64,000 nucleotides of DNA from Anaspis maculata (taxonomy: Eukaryota; Arthropoda; Insecta; Coleoptera; Scraptiidae): assembly GCA_949128115.1 (NCBI GenBank), contig OX421962.1:39889745-39953744 (forward strand). Direction: 5' to 3'. The position numbers were made by a program, and so were the translations under genes. Under the pieces are notes generated by a model. It searched no databases. It had not been told where the DNA came from and saw only the letters and a program-made list of their open reading frames with translations. The first letter of the stretch is position 1. Each line of letters begins with the position of its first letter. Positions 12,536-24,523 of the stretch are shown here, piece by piece.

Positions 12536-13508
12536 ACAAATAGGTTTATGGAATTATTTATTTATTCGATTAAGGAGTTTATTAGTAGGCAAAATATGAA
12601 GAAAGTAGAGTAAGCCTATTTCCTCGCTCTATTTTTCGAAATAGAAATTTCAAATTTGGCATCAGGCGACTTCCTGATAGATACATCTAGAAGACACTCT
12701 TAGTCCCACCACAAACTTGATATTGATGTGTTGAATTTAACAATAGTTCAAATTTAACCATGATGGCGGAATTAATTCAATTTTGAGTCAATTTCACCAG
12801 TACATATATTTAAATATGATTCAATGTTGAAATTTAACACAGTGTTAAGTTTCTGATGGAACTAAGGGTGTCTTCTAGATGTATCCATCAGGAAATCGCA
12901 TGCCAAATTCGAAATTTCTATTTTGAAAAATAACGCAAGGAAATAGATTTATCTACATTCTTCATATTTTGCCTACAAATAACCCCTAGATCGATTAACT
13001 AAATTAATTTATTCATGAACCTATTCATCAAACCAAAAACAGGTACCATTATTTAAGTAGAGTAAGCCTATTTCCTCGCTCTATTTTTCGAAATAGAAAT
13101 TTCAAATTTGGCATCAGGCGACTTCCTGATAGATACATCTTGAAGACACCCTTAGTCCCACCAAAAACTTGATATTGATGTGTTGAATTTAACAATAGTT
13201 CAAATTTAACCATGATGGCGGAATTAATTCAATTTTGAGTCAATTTCACCAGTACATATATTTAAATATGATTCAATGTTAAAGTTTAACACAGTGTTAA
13301 GTTTCTGATGGAACTAAGGGTGTCTTCTAGATGTATCCATCAGGAAATCGCATGCCAAATTCGAAATTTCTATTTTGAAAAATAACGCAAGGAAATAGAT
13401 TTATCTACATTCTTCATATTTTGCCTACAAATAACCCCTAGATCGATTAACTAAATTAATTTATTCATGAACCTATTCATCAAACCAAAAACAGGTATCA
13501 TTATTTAA
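12536..13508. mobile_element. Palindromic MITE with 452-bp tandem duplication
   Basis: The unit has long inverted arms meeting near 12,810 (blocks TTTGGCATCAGGCGAC and GTCTTCTAGATGTATC repeat inverted). The segment 12605-13056 is repeated at once as 13057-13508, with about ten differences by eye. Confidence 0.9.
13057..13508. repeat. Second copy of the 452-bp tandem duplication
   Basis: Direct copy of 12605-13056; GTAGAGTAAGCC starts both units exactly 452 bp apart. It lacks the outermost left arm found before copy 1. Confidence 0.92.
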
Positions 13509-14413
13509 GGATTTTATTCATAAAATCAATGACCGGCTGTTCATTACGGTTATGACCAGGGTTCATCGATGGAATGTATAGATGATCATCGAATCAATGA
13601 ATTTTCAACGTCAGTTTATGTAACTTCAACATTGCCGTTATGAACAGTTGCATTGATTCAATGAAAAGAGTATCAAGCACACCTTTCATAGATATAATGA
13701 ATCCAAGTAATCCCTCAAGAAAAGTTCATCATTTAATGTTGTAACGTTCATTCCGGCAATGAATTGGTTCACTGGACCGATTTTGAAGAACTTATCCATT
13801 GAATCAATGATGTCATTCGTTATATTCATGCTACTATTTGGTTGAGTGTACTGACCGTCCAACCTTTAGCTGCTATTCCACAAAACCAACCAAATTCACG
13901 TACACCACAACAAGTTCTGCAATTAATAAGGCTCGGTCAAACAATTTCTTGATCTTTTTGTGTAAGTGAGCTGCCGATATTGTCAATAATTTGATGTGAT
14001 TCAAACGCAAACGCCAAGTCGCCAAATGTCAATCAGACGAAGGGGTTAATAATATGCCCGGCCAACTTGATTCTGCACGTCAATCAGACAAAGCGGGTAA
14101 TAAATATGCCCGGCCTAGTTGATTCTGCAAAAGGTTGTGAAATTTCACTTCACGACCTCTAGACGGGTCAATAATGGTAAACTTCACAGCTAGTAGTGAA
14201 AAAAAAAGTTTATGCGTGCGGAAAGTATTCAACGTTATTTGTTTTATGGCGGACACAAGACACTCAATGAAGCATTGTGCGAACTGAGATGATTATGTTG
14301 TCAGCAATTGTAAAAGTATGGTGAGAGCTCAGAAAATCTCAAGTGTAAAGTGTAACACACAATAAATAACTACGTTATAAGCAAGTAACCAATGTAATCA
14401 AGTAAGCAAAGAC
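13509..14413. other. No gene seen (0.9 kb)
   Basis: Recurrent GAATCAATGA/ATTGAATCAATG words (13590-13810), plus the 51-bp repeat listed separately. Confidence 0.45.
14028..14130. repeat. 51-bp direct repeat, two units
   Basis: GTCAATCAGAC-AAG and ATATGCCCGGCC and TTGATTCTGCA recur with a 51-bp period. Confidence 0.85.
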
Positions 14414-14515
14414 AACAAGCGAATATGCCTCATGGGCATGAGGCTCAGTAGCGCACTTCCTTTTTGGAGGATTAGTGAACGCAAGATGTTAAGTGATTAG
14501 GGTTCTACCGTCTTG

Positions 14516-14900
14516 GGCAAAAAATTGCAATATGGCGGCCAAAATATCGACAGAATCATGAAATTCGGCTTAAAAATCAAAATGATCGTACTAGACAAGG
14601 GTAAGTTCCAAGTTTCATGAAAATCGTTCCACTAACAAGAGATTTCAATATGGCGGCCAAGATGGCGGCAGAATTATGAAACTCAGCTTGAAAATAGGAA
14701 TGATCGTACGAGACAAGCTTAACTCTCAAGTTTCATGAAAACCTTTCCACTTATAAGAGATTTCAATATGGCGGCCAAGATGGTGGGGCAATCATAAAAT
14801 TTGGCTTGAAAATAAGAATGATCATACTAGACAAGGGTGAGTTTCAAGTTTCATGACAATCGTTCCACTAATAAGAAATTTCAATATGGCAGCCAAGATG
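14516..14900. repeat. 118-bp tandem repeat, about 3.3 units
   Basis: CAATATGGCGGCCAA recurs at 14528, 14646, 14764 and 14882 (last one with CAATATGGCAGCC), an exact 118-bp period. Confidence 0.9.
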
Positions 14901-15194
14901 GCGGCCGAATTATGAAAGCCAACCTGCCTATTTGGTCCTCGAGGACCTAAGCTATCCACCGGATAAAGTTCAATCTTCAACGGCTGTAGCTTTATTTCCC
15001 GAGGAGAAGTTCAACTTCATCGAAGTGCACAGGAGATCTCTGTTTTTTGAGAATAATGATAACGATGTATGGATAACAAAAATAGTGCCCATTGGCCACC
15101 CTTGGAGACATCAGCTATTAATCGGAAAAAAGTTCCAAGACTCTTGTTTCAATTCTCGAGAAGGAGTACAGCGTCTTAATTTCTGCACGGACTC

Positions 15195-15195
15195 G

Positions 15196-15229
<34 letters not shown>
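15195..15229. repeat. (GACA)n microsatellite
   Basis: About nine GACA units. They extend a chance open frame (14932-15264) into a DRQT repeat. Confidence 0.95.
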
Positions 15230-15230
<1 letters not shown>

Positions 15231-15535
15231 CGGCCACATAAGCGTCATTCTGTTACTTATATAAAAAAATGTGCTCCAACTGATTTCGACCTCCTGAACA
15301 CGAATATCGGGTTCACTTTTGAATTGGAACATTTCTTTTTTATCGAAAAACCGAAAAAATGGTAGCCTTGTCACATGATTTTTAGTGATACCTACCTACT
15401 TTTTTTTTGTTATTGAGCGAACATGTTTCGTAATTTGAGTGCCATTATCCTTCAGGTACCTAGTATTGGCTATTTCAAAATGTTCAATTACTATTTCGGC
15501 ACGTCTGATTTTAAATTTGTAGGGTCGTGTAATAT

Positions 15536-16270
15536 GCGCCGAGCCGTGGCTTTGCGGCCGTTTTCAAAAATCGATAACAATTGACCTAACGGTCGGATCG
15601 AAGTGGGGTTTTTGTCAAAAGAAAGTTCAAATTGTTCTCTAAATATAATGCCGTACATGCAGTGATGTATTTCATTAAGAAATTGTAGTTGCCTGCATAT
15701 CGCAACTTTCTACATCTTACCGCGAATGCCAGCACTTGACCGGCGAAGCCGCCCTACACCAAAATGTTATTTTTGTAATTGTTCATGATTATTTCGGCAA
15801 CATTTTTCTTGATTCGCGTACCAAGGCCATGAGCTACCCATTCGAGTTGAAATATTTTCTGTATTGAATTTCGTTTTGTTCGGAGGAAAGGATATCAAGC
15901 ACCAGCAAGCAACGAATAAATCATTTGCGGCCGAGCCGTAGTTTCGGAGTCATTTTCAAAAATTCATAAATATTGGCCTGCACCTCGCACCGATGTGAAA
16001 TTTTCATTAAAATAAAGTTCAAATCATCCTCTAAATATAACTCCGCATATGTATTATGGTAAAATGATAAGATCGGGTACTTCCTCGCATGTGATAACTT
16101 TCGAGATCAGGCCGGCTTCTGAAATGCAGCATTCAACGGCGATGCCGCGTCACACTAAATTGTTATTATTGTCATTGTTTATTATTATTTCGTCAAGATT
16201 TTTCTTGGTTCGGGATACAAGGTCATGAGCTACCCAATGGAGTAAAAATTTTTCGCAAAAACCTTTTCGT
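15536..16270. repeat. About 395-bp direct repeat, two units
   Basis: GCCGAGCCGT and following sequence at 15538 recurs at 15929. CATGAGCTACCCA at about 15829 recurs about 397 bp later. Confidence 0.8.
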
Positions 16271-16285
16271 CTAGGACTAGATGCG

Positions 16286-16319
16286 GGGACGGACGGACGG
16301 ACGGACGGACGGACGGACA
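16286..16319. repeat. (GGAC)n microsatellite of element A
   Basis: Eight to nine GGAC units close to the TAGCGCACTTC end. Confidence 0.95.
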
Positions 16320-16679
16320 AAGCGAGGACAAAAGCGCCTTCCCGTTTGGAGAAGTGCGCTAAAAATGGTACAGAAATAGATGGTGAATAAACTTCGCACC
16401 ATTCAGTGTGTCGTGACAGAAAATTTTACCCTTTTCAAAATTTTTGATTTCCGCCAAATATTTTGATTCAGTTTGCGGTGTCCGTCGACTTCTTCTGGCT
16501 GCCCCCTCTCTTAAATGTAAGACTCAAGACCCTCCAAATAAAGTTTGTACCGGGTGATATGTGAACCAGTGGAAATTTTCAATGTGTTCAACAAATTCCC
16601 CGTTTGTGAAAACAATGTTTCCCAATTTAAACCATAAAATTATAAATTATACCTTTAATTTTTATATTCAGTATTATCT

Positions 16680-16780
16680 TTCATGGACAGATTAGTATGC
16701 TGTGTTCTAGAGCAACTTGCTCAAAAGCAAGCAGCACCACTTAATATCTTCAATAAAGTTGTCTCTCTCTCTTATCTTGA
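16680..16780 (+). repeat. Possible LINE/SINE 3' end with (TC)n tail
   Basis: A TCAATAAAGTTG block is followed by TCTCTCTCTC, and a GAGCAACTTGCTC hairpin lies upstream. It looks like the tail of a retroposon, but nothing else is recognisable. Confidence 0.3.
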
Positions 16781-17444
16781 AACGGTTTTCAAATTTTTCG
16801 AATCGGGAAGTCGAGGAAGTAACAAGAATATAATATTATAATGTTTTCTCGAATTAGTAAGTCATTCAATACCCAGGATTTTTTCGAGTTTTGCCCTTTT
16901 GAGCCATTGTTTTTGTCTGAAACTTAAATAATCATACGAAGAATCTCAAAATGATGAGGAAACCATGTTTCACACATGAATATCTGCAAATTGTTAGCCG
17001 AATTCAAGGCTCATTGCTATTTTGAAAAATGGCCTCCGCTTTGATCCCATTCGAAATAATAAAGGTGTGTTAATCAACTAGCTTAAAGTTATCAAATGAT
17101 CATGTGGGATGCTAGGTTTAAAATGCACCAATTTTAAAAAAAATCTTTGTTGCTGGACTCTCAATTAAAAAAATCCAGAACCGTCTCGAAGTAAGACATG
17201 GAGCTTTATATTACTAGAGTTGAAATTAAACAAGTGAGTATGCCTTCACGTGCGTGAGTCTCAGTAGCGCATTTTCTCAAAGAGGCATATTGTGAACGTA
17301 AAGAAATTTGGTTGAAGGAGAAACACCATTCCTTGCCCACTTTCTTCATTCGAAACTCATTGTGATATTTTGTTATCAGAATGGGGTACTTGCCAATGAA
17401 ATAGATTTGAATGAAAATTCTTTCACTCATCAATATTTTTTTGT

Positions 17445-18660
17445 TTGAGGGCGGGAGCTGGGAGCGGCGACCAATGAACAGTAGTCTGTTCTTTCCCATT
17501 TTCAGTCGGCTATCCATATAGCAAAAGAATTAGATCGCTATGTCTTCGGGTTTATGTTTTCCATTTATCTCTTACTTTAAGGGCAGCGTGTGGGGGTGTC
17601 AGCATTCGGCAAAATAACTGTTGCACAGTTTGAGTTAGGAGTTTCTAAATATTTAAGGAAATATAACAATCAGTGAAAATTGTGAAAGTTGGGTTTTTTT
17701 GTTTAGGGGCGGGAGCTGGAGGCGGCGACTAATCAAAAGTGGCCTATCTCTTCCCATTCTTTGTCAGCTATCTATATAGCATAACAATTAGATCGCTATG
17801 TCTTCAGGGTTATGTTTTACATTTATCTCTTACTTTGGGGGCGGCGTGTGGGAGCGGCAGAGTTTGGCAAAGAAATTCTCCCACAGTTTGAGTTGGAAGT
17901 TTCTGAATGTTTGAGGTAACATTAAAATGTAAATAAGTGGAAATTATTGAAAGTTGCACTTTTTTTCTTTTGCGGGGGTAGAAGTTGGAGGCGGCGCCAT
18001 ATCAAAAGTAGCCTATTCTTTCCCATTTTCAGTTAGCTATCCATATAGCGAGAGAATTAGATCGTTATGTTTTCGGGTCTATGTTTTTCATTCATCTCTC
18101 ACTTTGAGGGCAGCGTGTGGGGGCGGCAGCATTCGGCAAAGTGACTGTTGCACAGTTTGAGTTGGTAGTTTCCAATTTCTAAATGTAAGGGAAATATGAC
18201 AATCAGTGAAAATTGTGAAAGTTGCATTTTTTTCGTTTGGAGGTGGCAGCTGGAGGCGGCGGCTAATTAAAAGTGGCCTATCTTTTTCCAATTTCAGTCA
18301 GTCATCAATATAGTGAAAGAATTAGATCGCTATGTCTTCAGGTTCATGTTTTTCATTTATTTCTCACTTTGGGGGCGGCGTGTGGGGAGCGGCGGAGTTT
18401 GGCAATGAAATTCTTGCACAAGTTGAGTCAAGAGTTTCTAAATGTTCGAGGTAAAACATTATCAGCTGAATCAGTGAAAATTGTTGAAAGTTGCACTTTT
18501 TTTCTTTTGGGGGCGGAAGCTGGAGGCGGCGCCATATCAAAAGTAGCCTATCCTTTCCCATTTTTAGTCAGCTATTTACATACCGAAAGAATCAGATCGC
18601 TATGTCTTCGGGTTTATGTCTTTCATTCTAAAGTGATTGGGGGCAGTTTTTAGCAGTTTT
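17445..18660. repeat. About 265-bp tandem repeat, five units
   Basis: GCGGGAGCTGG/GGCGGCG blocks at 17451, 17709, 17972, 18245 and 18513 give spacings of 258-273 bp. Units share AGAATTAGATCGCTATGTCT. Chance frames in these repeats are not genes. Confidence 0.9.
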
Positions 18661-18934
18661 TTCATGTCGGCGGCGCATATTGAAGACGGAATGTTTCTTG
18701 GCTTATGTTTATAAGTGGCAACTATGTATTATCCAAAAAATGAGAACACCAGAGCATCAGGTCTGGTAGAAAGTGCAATATTATGTTATTTCAAGTTTAT
18801 CGGGGGCGGTTTTCTCTATGTTGGCGGCGCAATATAGACATCTAATATAGCCTAGCCCTCCTTTGGGAGTGGCAGCTATGTAACAGCGAAAAAATTAGAA
18901 AGCTAGGTCGTCTAGTTTGGGAGGAGTTCGAGGA

Positions 18935-18969
18935 ACGGACGGACGGACGGACGGACGGACGGACGGACA
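18935..18969. repeat. (GGAC)n microsatellite of element B
   Basis: About nine GGAC units near the TAGCGCATTTTC end. Confidence 0.95.
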
Positions 18970-19249
18970 AAGCGGTTGCAATAGCGATTTTCATCAAGAT
19001 GGAAAATGCGCTAAAAAAAAATCACAAACGAGTAAAGGTTTGGTTGAACACAATGAAAATTTGCGCTGGCTTACATATCACCCCTGTACAAACTTTATTT
19101 CAAGGGTCTTGTGTTTCGTATCTACGGCTCTACTGAAGGAGGTGAGACTGAAGGATCCCACAAATAAGTGGAAATATTTGTCGGAAATCAAAAGTGACGT
19201 CGTTTCAACAAAAGGTAAAATTTTCGGCTACGACACATTGAGTTTACAG

Positions 19250-19302
19250 TTTACAACGAGGCCAAAGTCTTCACACGCGTGATTCTCTGTAGCGCTTTGT
19301 CA
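19250..19302 (-). mobile_element. Possible fourth HINE 3' end (element D)
   Basis: Minus strand GACAAAGCGCTACAGAGA, then hairpin TCACGCGTGTGA. Its 5' partner might be GCAAAGCGCT at about 20241, which would make an element of about 1 kb; this is weak. Confidence 0.35.
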
Positions 19303-21102
19303 TGTTACAAAGCAGCAAAGAGCATTTTTATTGGAAGAGAAATCCAGTCGATTTATTCTTGGCTCCCAAAATCTTCAAGTAATCAAACAAAACGATATTA
19401 TATTTTGCTTACATTTTATTTTTCTTTGCGTGCTGGAGACATTTCGCCTGAGGACAACCGACTCTCAACTGGGGTCCAAATACTTTCACGACAGAGAATT
19501 GAGAATATTGGGCATGCTGCGAAATAAATATTATCGTGTATCACACGTCTAGAAAAGAGTGCGGGTGCTCGCTATTATAAACCTCGGCGACCGCCTCGGA
19601 TTACAAATTTTACTGGCACTTTCAATGTGTCGGGTTCTGAGGTTATGACCAAGTGACACCTAGTGATTCAAATTACTATTGCCACAAGTATAGCTGCGCA
19701 ACTGGGTGAGAATAAATAATTCAAAACGAAATGACGATGGGGAAAGGATCAGTTTGACGGAAGAATAGTTGAGTAGGTAGATAATTATACATTAAATCAA
19801 ATTGCTCACATGTTGAGGAGTTTAGGACAAGAGGACATGTTTAAAGAACTGCATTGAACTTGGACAAAATATCCGAATTAATTGTCTGTTGAAGTTGTTA
19901 ACTGATATAACAATGTGTTTGGCAAGGGCAATTTCCCTTTAAATTGATTCCGGAAATGGCAACGCTATAATAAGCTCGTCTCGGTGACGAGGCGCAACTC
20001 CGGTCACATCAGATCACCGTCTGGTGGAACCATGTGCCCTAATTGATTTGCTCGATTGTCGAATGGCTGTGTACCCTGCGTTGTAATTAAACAGTACTTC
20101 ATTTGGGACCTAATTTATCTAGCATATTATTCCACCTACTCAGACTTCATCGGAGCCTTCAATTATTTAAATATTGTCTCACAGCCTTTCGAATGAAATT
20201 CCATCATCATAGGCGACGACGACGCACCACGGCAGCAGAGCAAAGCGCTTTAGCTAATACGTCGGTAAACAATGGCTTTTGCTTATTAAAGTAAAGGTGA
20301 ACGCAAATTTAACTTCTCTGATGGGTGTTTGTCTTGGGATAAACCAGGGGGCTGAGTGATATATTCTACATTTTCTGCCAAACGTTTTCAAGGGCCACCA
20401 CTTATAATAATGATTATCATCTTCAGTTTCTTCAGACAAAAATGACAAATGAAATCTGAGAAACAATTGGATTGAAATCATTAGATTTAATCAGAATCGT
20501 ATTTCACACCGCCAAAATGTGATAAGAGATAATTTAAAACTCTGTTGTGGGTTGTGGGCGACACAATACTTCCCCTCCTCGTTGGTTGGTAGGTCGGGAA
20601 AGTAAAAGACTTATATAGATAACCAAGTACTAAAGTTCGAAAATTTCTCGGGCAATAAAGATTTACTCGTGACTTGAACTGCAATGATCAAATTTTAACG
20701 TCATCTCAGATTGTGAAAGTATAAAGTTGGGAGTTTATGGGACTCGTTCTTTCCTAATTTCGGAGGACGTGCCAGTGAAAGAAAGCGGTAAATAATGCTC
20801 AAATGTTTTACTGTTCATTAGATTTGTTCGCAAGAAGTTGAGTGGTACGCTACAATAAGGGGTTGGAAGTACGTAGGTATATACACCAAGCTTTAATTGC
20901 AACATTAATTTTCGGAGTTTACGGTGTTCGTTCTCTGTACACCTGCGATACCAAAACGGTTCACGCTTGAACACAGATCGAATACTGATTTACCTACCTG
21001 CAGTTTACGACTTTAATTGCCATTACTATTTTGGCGGCAGTTGAGAATTGGAACTGTTTTTCAAGTAAGTTTACTTCAGTACGATTGCGCTAGATATGTA
21101 TA
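19303..21102. other. No gene seen (1.8 kb)
   Basis: Chance frames only. May be unique sequence; a short CGACGACGACG run lies at about 20213. Confidence 0.4.
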
Positions 21103-21104
21103 TA

Positions 21105-22747
21105 CAGTGCGTGGCAAAAGTTTGGAATAATGGCTTAATTTTTTTCCTGTCCGGAATATCGAAGAACTCATGACAGGTCGAATTGATTTTTTGTCGAAGA
21201 AATGTTTTCCAATAATTTTTATTTTTCTACCCCTCACCGTTTTCAGGCAGTGACTTCATCGATTTTTTTCAATAGCAACCCCTAATTTTGTTCTAGATCT
21301 GGATAGATTATAAAATTCTGATCTCAACCTCAACAGTGTGTACATGTATGAAATTTGAGTCAACAGTTCTGGAGATATCAATTTTTTGATATCGAAAAAC
21401 AAGAATAAAGTTTTAAATGAAGTTTCCACCAAATAAACAGCTTTTTATTGCAAAAACCGACGTAAAATGTGTGTAACTCTTACAAAAACTATGAAAGTGA
21501 ATGTTCAAACTGACGGCCATTTTCTTCTTGGCAGTACGCCAATCGAGCTTGAAATTCGGATCAAAGATTTTGGAGAGTTTTGGGCTGTATTGCCCTTATT
21601 TCGTCCCGAATTCTCTCTTTCAAGTGGTCGATATTATTTTGCCGATTGAAATAAACCTCCCTTTTGATGTAGCTCCATAAGAAACAATCTAACGGAGTTA
21701 GATCTGTGTACCGAGCCGGCCATTCAATAAAGCCTTGTCGGCCGATCCACCTGTTCAGGAACACCTCATTCAAGTAATCGCGCACATCTCGGGTATGCTG
21801 GGGTGAAGCTCCATCCTGTTGGAACCATAACGTTTTGTTTGGAAGATCTGATGGATCTGCATCGTTCGTGTGAAGAACCGCCAACGCCGGAATCAGATGA
21901 TCCTGTAACAGATCTAAGTATTTTGGACCTGTCAACGAACCCTTCAATAAAGATAGGTCCTACAATTCAGTTTCCAACAATTCCAGTCCAAACATTCAGT
22001 TCTTCAGAAAATATTGTATGTGCTTCAATCATCCAGTGTGGATTGTGGGTCTGATCAATAGGTAGGGTCAGTTTTGTCTGTTGATGGTTCCATTGAAAAA
22101 AATGTTGCTTCGTCGCTAAATAAAATACGGACTGGAAATTCCTCATCGGCATTGCAGAGGTCCGTCATTTGTTCACAAAACTGGTTTCTGCGATCAGGAT
22201 CATCTTCATTCAGTTCTTGAACCAAATGAATTTTGAGTGGATGTCATTTGACGCGTTTCAATTTCCTCAAAACGGATTGATGCGAAATAGTATTGTTATT
22301 TGCCTCAATAAGGGTCCTCCTGTAGCTCCAATAAAATGTTCATTTCGAGATCCTCTGGTACCGTCGGTCGTCTAGCTCTAAGACGATCCTTCTCGTATCC
22401 GAACACCTCATACTTCCTGATGATTTCAGTGATTTTACTAACGGCTTCCTGAGTTATAGGTTCAGCATCAGGATATTTCCCATTGAAATAATTGCAAAGT
22501 TCTTCATGGGTTTGTGCTCTGTCTCCACAACCCCTATAATAATCAGGATCTTGAGGCTTTTTGATTCCGATTAACGCCGAACTATTTCGACTAATTTGAG
22601 TCAAGTTCAGAAACCTTTGTCAATTTGCACTACAATATTTGTATTATTCACTCTAGGCAAGTAGCACTGAAGACATCCAGATGATTAGAAACATGATCAT
22701 GTGAAATCCCCATTTTTTTTTCACCACGATGTTTTTGAACCGCCCTG
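21105..22747 (-). mobile_element. Tc1/mariner element (DD41D type), decayed
   Basis: Ends CAGTGCGTGGCAAAAG (left) and, on the minus strand, CAGGGCGGTTCAAAAA (right) are similar imperfect terminal inverted repeats. Both are flanked by TA (21103-21104 and 22748-22749), the mariner target. The inside is a broken transposase on the minus strand. Confidence 0.8.
21561..22604 (-). pseudogene. Mariner-like transposase, DD41D, with stops and frameshifts
   Basis: Three readable pieces. N-terminal helix-turn-helix part: 22604-22305 (about 100 aa, RAQTHEELCNYFNGKYPD). Middle: about 22250-21970, with SDEATFFFNGTINRQN carrying the first Asp, and WMIEAHTIFSEELNVWTGIVG in another frame. C-terminal part: 21947-21561, with FQQDGA (second Asp) and TPLDCFLW (third Asp). 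Exactly 41 residues separate the last two Asp, hence DD41D. A TGA lies in the middle piece at about 22242 and at least two frame changes separate the parts. It should not make active protein. Confidence 0.85.
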
Positions 22748-22861
22748 TATTCCAAAACACCACTATTTCTGAAGAGTGGTTAATAGGAGATATAGGGAAA
22801 AAATGTTTTTTAGGACGCGTTAAAACACGACCCCTAAGGAATATAGTCACCTTGTCAGATG

Positions 22862-22899
22862 ATTGAGGCCCCGAGCCCCTCCCCTTTAGTCCGCCACTG
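22862..22899 (-). mobile_element. Possible hAT terminus
   Basis: Minus strand CAGTGGCGGACTAAAGGGG, a typical hAT-like end. The other end is not visible. Confidence 0.35.
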
Positions 22900-23391
22900 C
22901 AGTGAAGCGGTATTTCACAATGCCAAATTTGGAATTTCCAGCCAACTTCAAAATGAATCGGACCTAGCGGAATTTATTATTAGAGTGCAGCACAGTTACT
23001 TATGGGAGCAGTCAATATTTAGTTGCGACATTTTCAAAGTTGACATTTTAAAGGAGAGGGCAGAACAAGGAAAGAACGAAAGGCGCGCTGTCCTGAATTA
23101 AAGGTCGTCTCTTAAAACAAACGTTCGAGTAAACAAAAACGAGATTTCTGAAAATGGAGCTTTTAATTAAAATTTTATCACGAGTACCTCGAATGGTAGT
23201 TTGAGAGGCATATTATTTTCATTTCGGAGACGTCTAACTAGGAACAAATTAAGGTAGCAAGACGTGAGGCAAATTCATCTTATAAGTTTGTGTTTAACTT
23301 AGTTGGACTTTCCACTTTTTCGTCGGAATTTTACAAATAATTTTATTTTTGTTTGCTCTAGTCACCGCATCAAACAAGTTCAGTACATATA

Positions 23392-24521
23392 CGTTGTTTC
23401 AGAAATATTGCTATCTCAGTAGGTCATGAAAATCTAAATGCAGCTTTAGATTTAGTTACAAAAAACGTCAAATCAAAAGTGTAAATCTCATGGAAACTTC
23501 ATTATTTATTTTCAGGTTATAAGTCAGATCTTTCACTCCTTTCAGTCAGAAAGTATTTCTTCAGTTTTTTTATCAAGTATCACGTGCGGCACCCCATTCA
23601 AGGTGCACTTGAAGAAAGATACATGCAGTTTTGATGTCGAACCCTTGGTCGAACCGTTTCTGTTTCCGATCTCAGGACTAAAAAAAATAGGCACCTGGGG
23701 AGTCAGCAGATTTCGTTCTTGCCACAGTCTCAATCAACATTTTGCACATATCACACAGGTAGATAGTAAAGCGTTTGATATTCTGTGGTAAAGCAGTAAA
23801 GCAAACTCCATGGCCTTGAGAGGGATCAGATATCAAGGAAGATCTGCTTCTAAAGCCGAGTTACGCTGTTCTATTTCAAATGAGCTTTTTAGTGAAGACA
23901 GAAGCACGAAATCTGGTAGGATATGGCACAACAGACTGTACTGAACGGGCGCCTGGCTCGACTGGGCTCAGGGATCCACGGCCACTTTTTGGTTGTGAGT
24001 AGTGACAAACCTTGGCTTCTTTTTGCCAGTATGCGTTTGACCGTGCAGTACGTTACTAAAGATTAAAGCAACGCGCTGAATGCTGGCAGCTGCATTGTTG
24101 GAATCTCTGAAGAATTCTTTGTAACAGCCTCAAAGTATTTCGCGTTCTCTCGCAGATAAACGAACTGGATCTCCACACATGGCGTGAAAATTATCAGGTA
24201 ATCAAAACCAATGAAGGAACAACACAACAGTAACAGTAGGTATAACGTAACAGGAACAACAGTAACTGTATAAGTAACACGTACAGATTCTTAAAACTTG
24301 CGTCGATAGGTGCTTATTACGATTTTCTTTCCAAAAGCTATCTAGGTGGACAGAAACATGACAGTTTGGATGACAGTGAAAAACTTCGCGGCTGATTTTG
24401 ATTGACATGTCACACTGACTTGGGACTAAAACAATAAACGTTTTAGAACTAGACAAAGCTAAAGCGACTTTTACCATATACTTCCAATGCCTACTGAGAT
24501 AGCAATCAATCTGAAACAACG
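23392..24521. mobile_element. Non-autonomous TIR element, 1,130 bp
   Basis: Ends CGTTGTTTCAGA and complement, with TTGCTATCTCAGTAGG also shared inverted, about 33 bp in all. TA flanks both sides. No transposase inside. Confidence 0.7.
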
Positions 24522-24523
24522 TA

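Larger units (their letters stand above)
14414..16365 (-). mobile_element. Helentron-like (HINE) element A
   Basis: On the minus strand: TAGCGCACTTC near the 5' end (16361-16351), a GTCC microsatellite close behind, core tandem repeats, then GAAGTGCGCTA (near 14450) followed by a small hairpin, CCTCATG-CATGAGG, and AACAAGC at the 3' end. Short inverted subterminal repeats, a microsatellite, core repeats and a terminal stem-loop are the layout known for Helentron-derived elements. No Rep/helicase is encoded. Confidence 0.65.
17229..19020 (-). mobile_element. Helentron-like (HINE) element B
   Basis: Minus strand: TAGCGCATTTTC (19013-19002), GTCC microsatellite (18969-18935), about five core repeats of about 265 bp, GAGAAAATGCGCTA, hairpin TCACGCACGTGA, and AAGGCATA-CTCACTTGTTT. 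It lies in the loop of a foldback whose right arm starts at about 19022. Confidence 0.7.
16405..19240. mobile_element. Small foldback interrupted by HINE B
   Basis: Arms about 16405-16620 and 19022-19240 share, inverted, AATAAAGTTTGTAC, TTCA-TGTGTTCAAC and GTAAAATTTTC blocks. The loop now contains HINE B and about 600 bp of other DNA. Confidence 0.7.

Noticed and set aside
14932..15264. 110-codon open frame with DRQTDRQT repeat
   Set aside because: It lies inside HINE A and is extended only by the GACA microsatellite; no family resemblance.
18273..18653. 126-codon frame and similar frames at 17206-18561
   Set aside because: Chance frames in the 265-bp tandem repeat.
15195..18969. GACA/GGAC arrays as a CRISPR-like repeat
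   Set aside because: Simple 4-bp microsatellites without spacers, in a eukaryotic sequence.
20735..20974. Several 60-80 codon frames at 20.2-21.0 kb as host exons
   Set aside because: No splice sites, family motifs or codon pattern supporting them.
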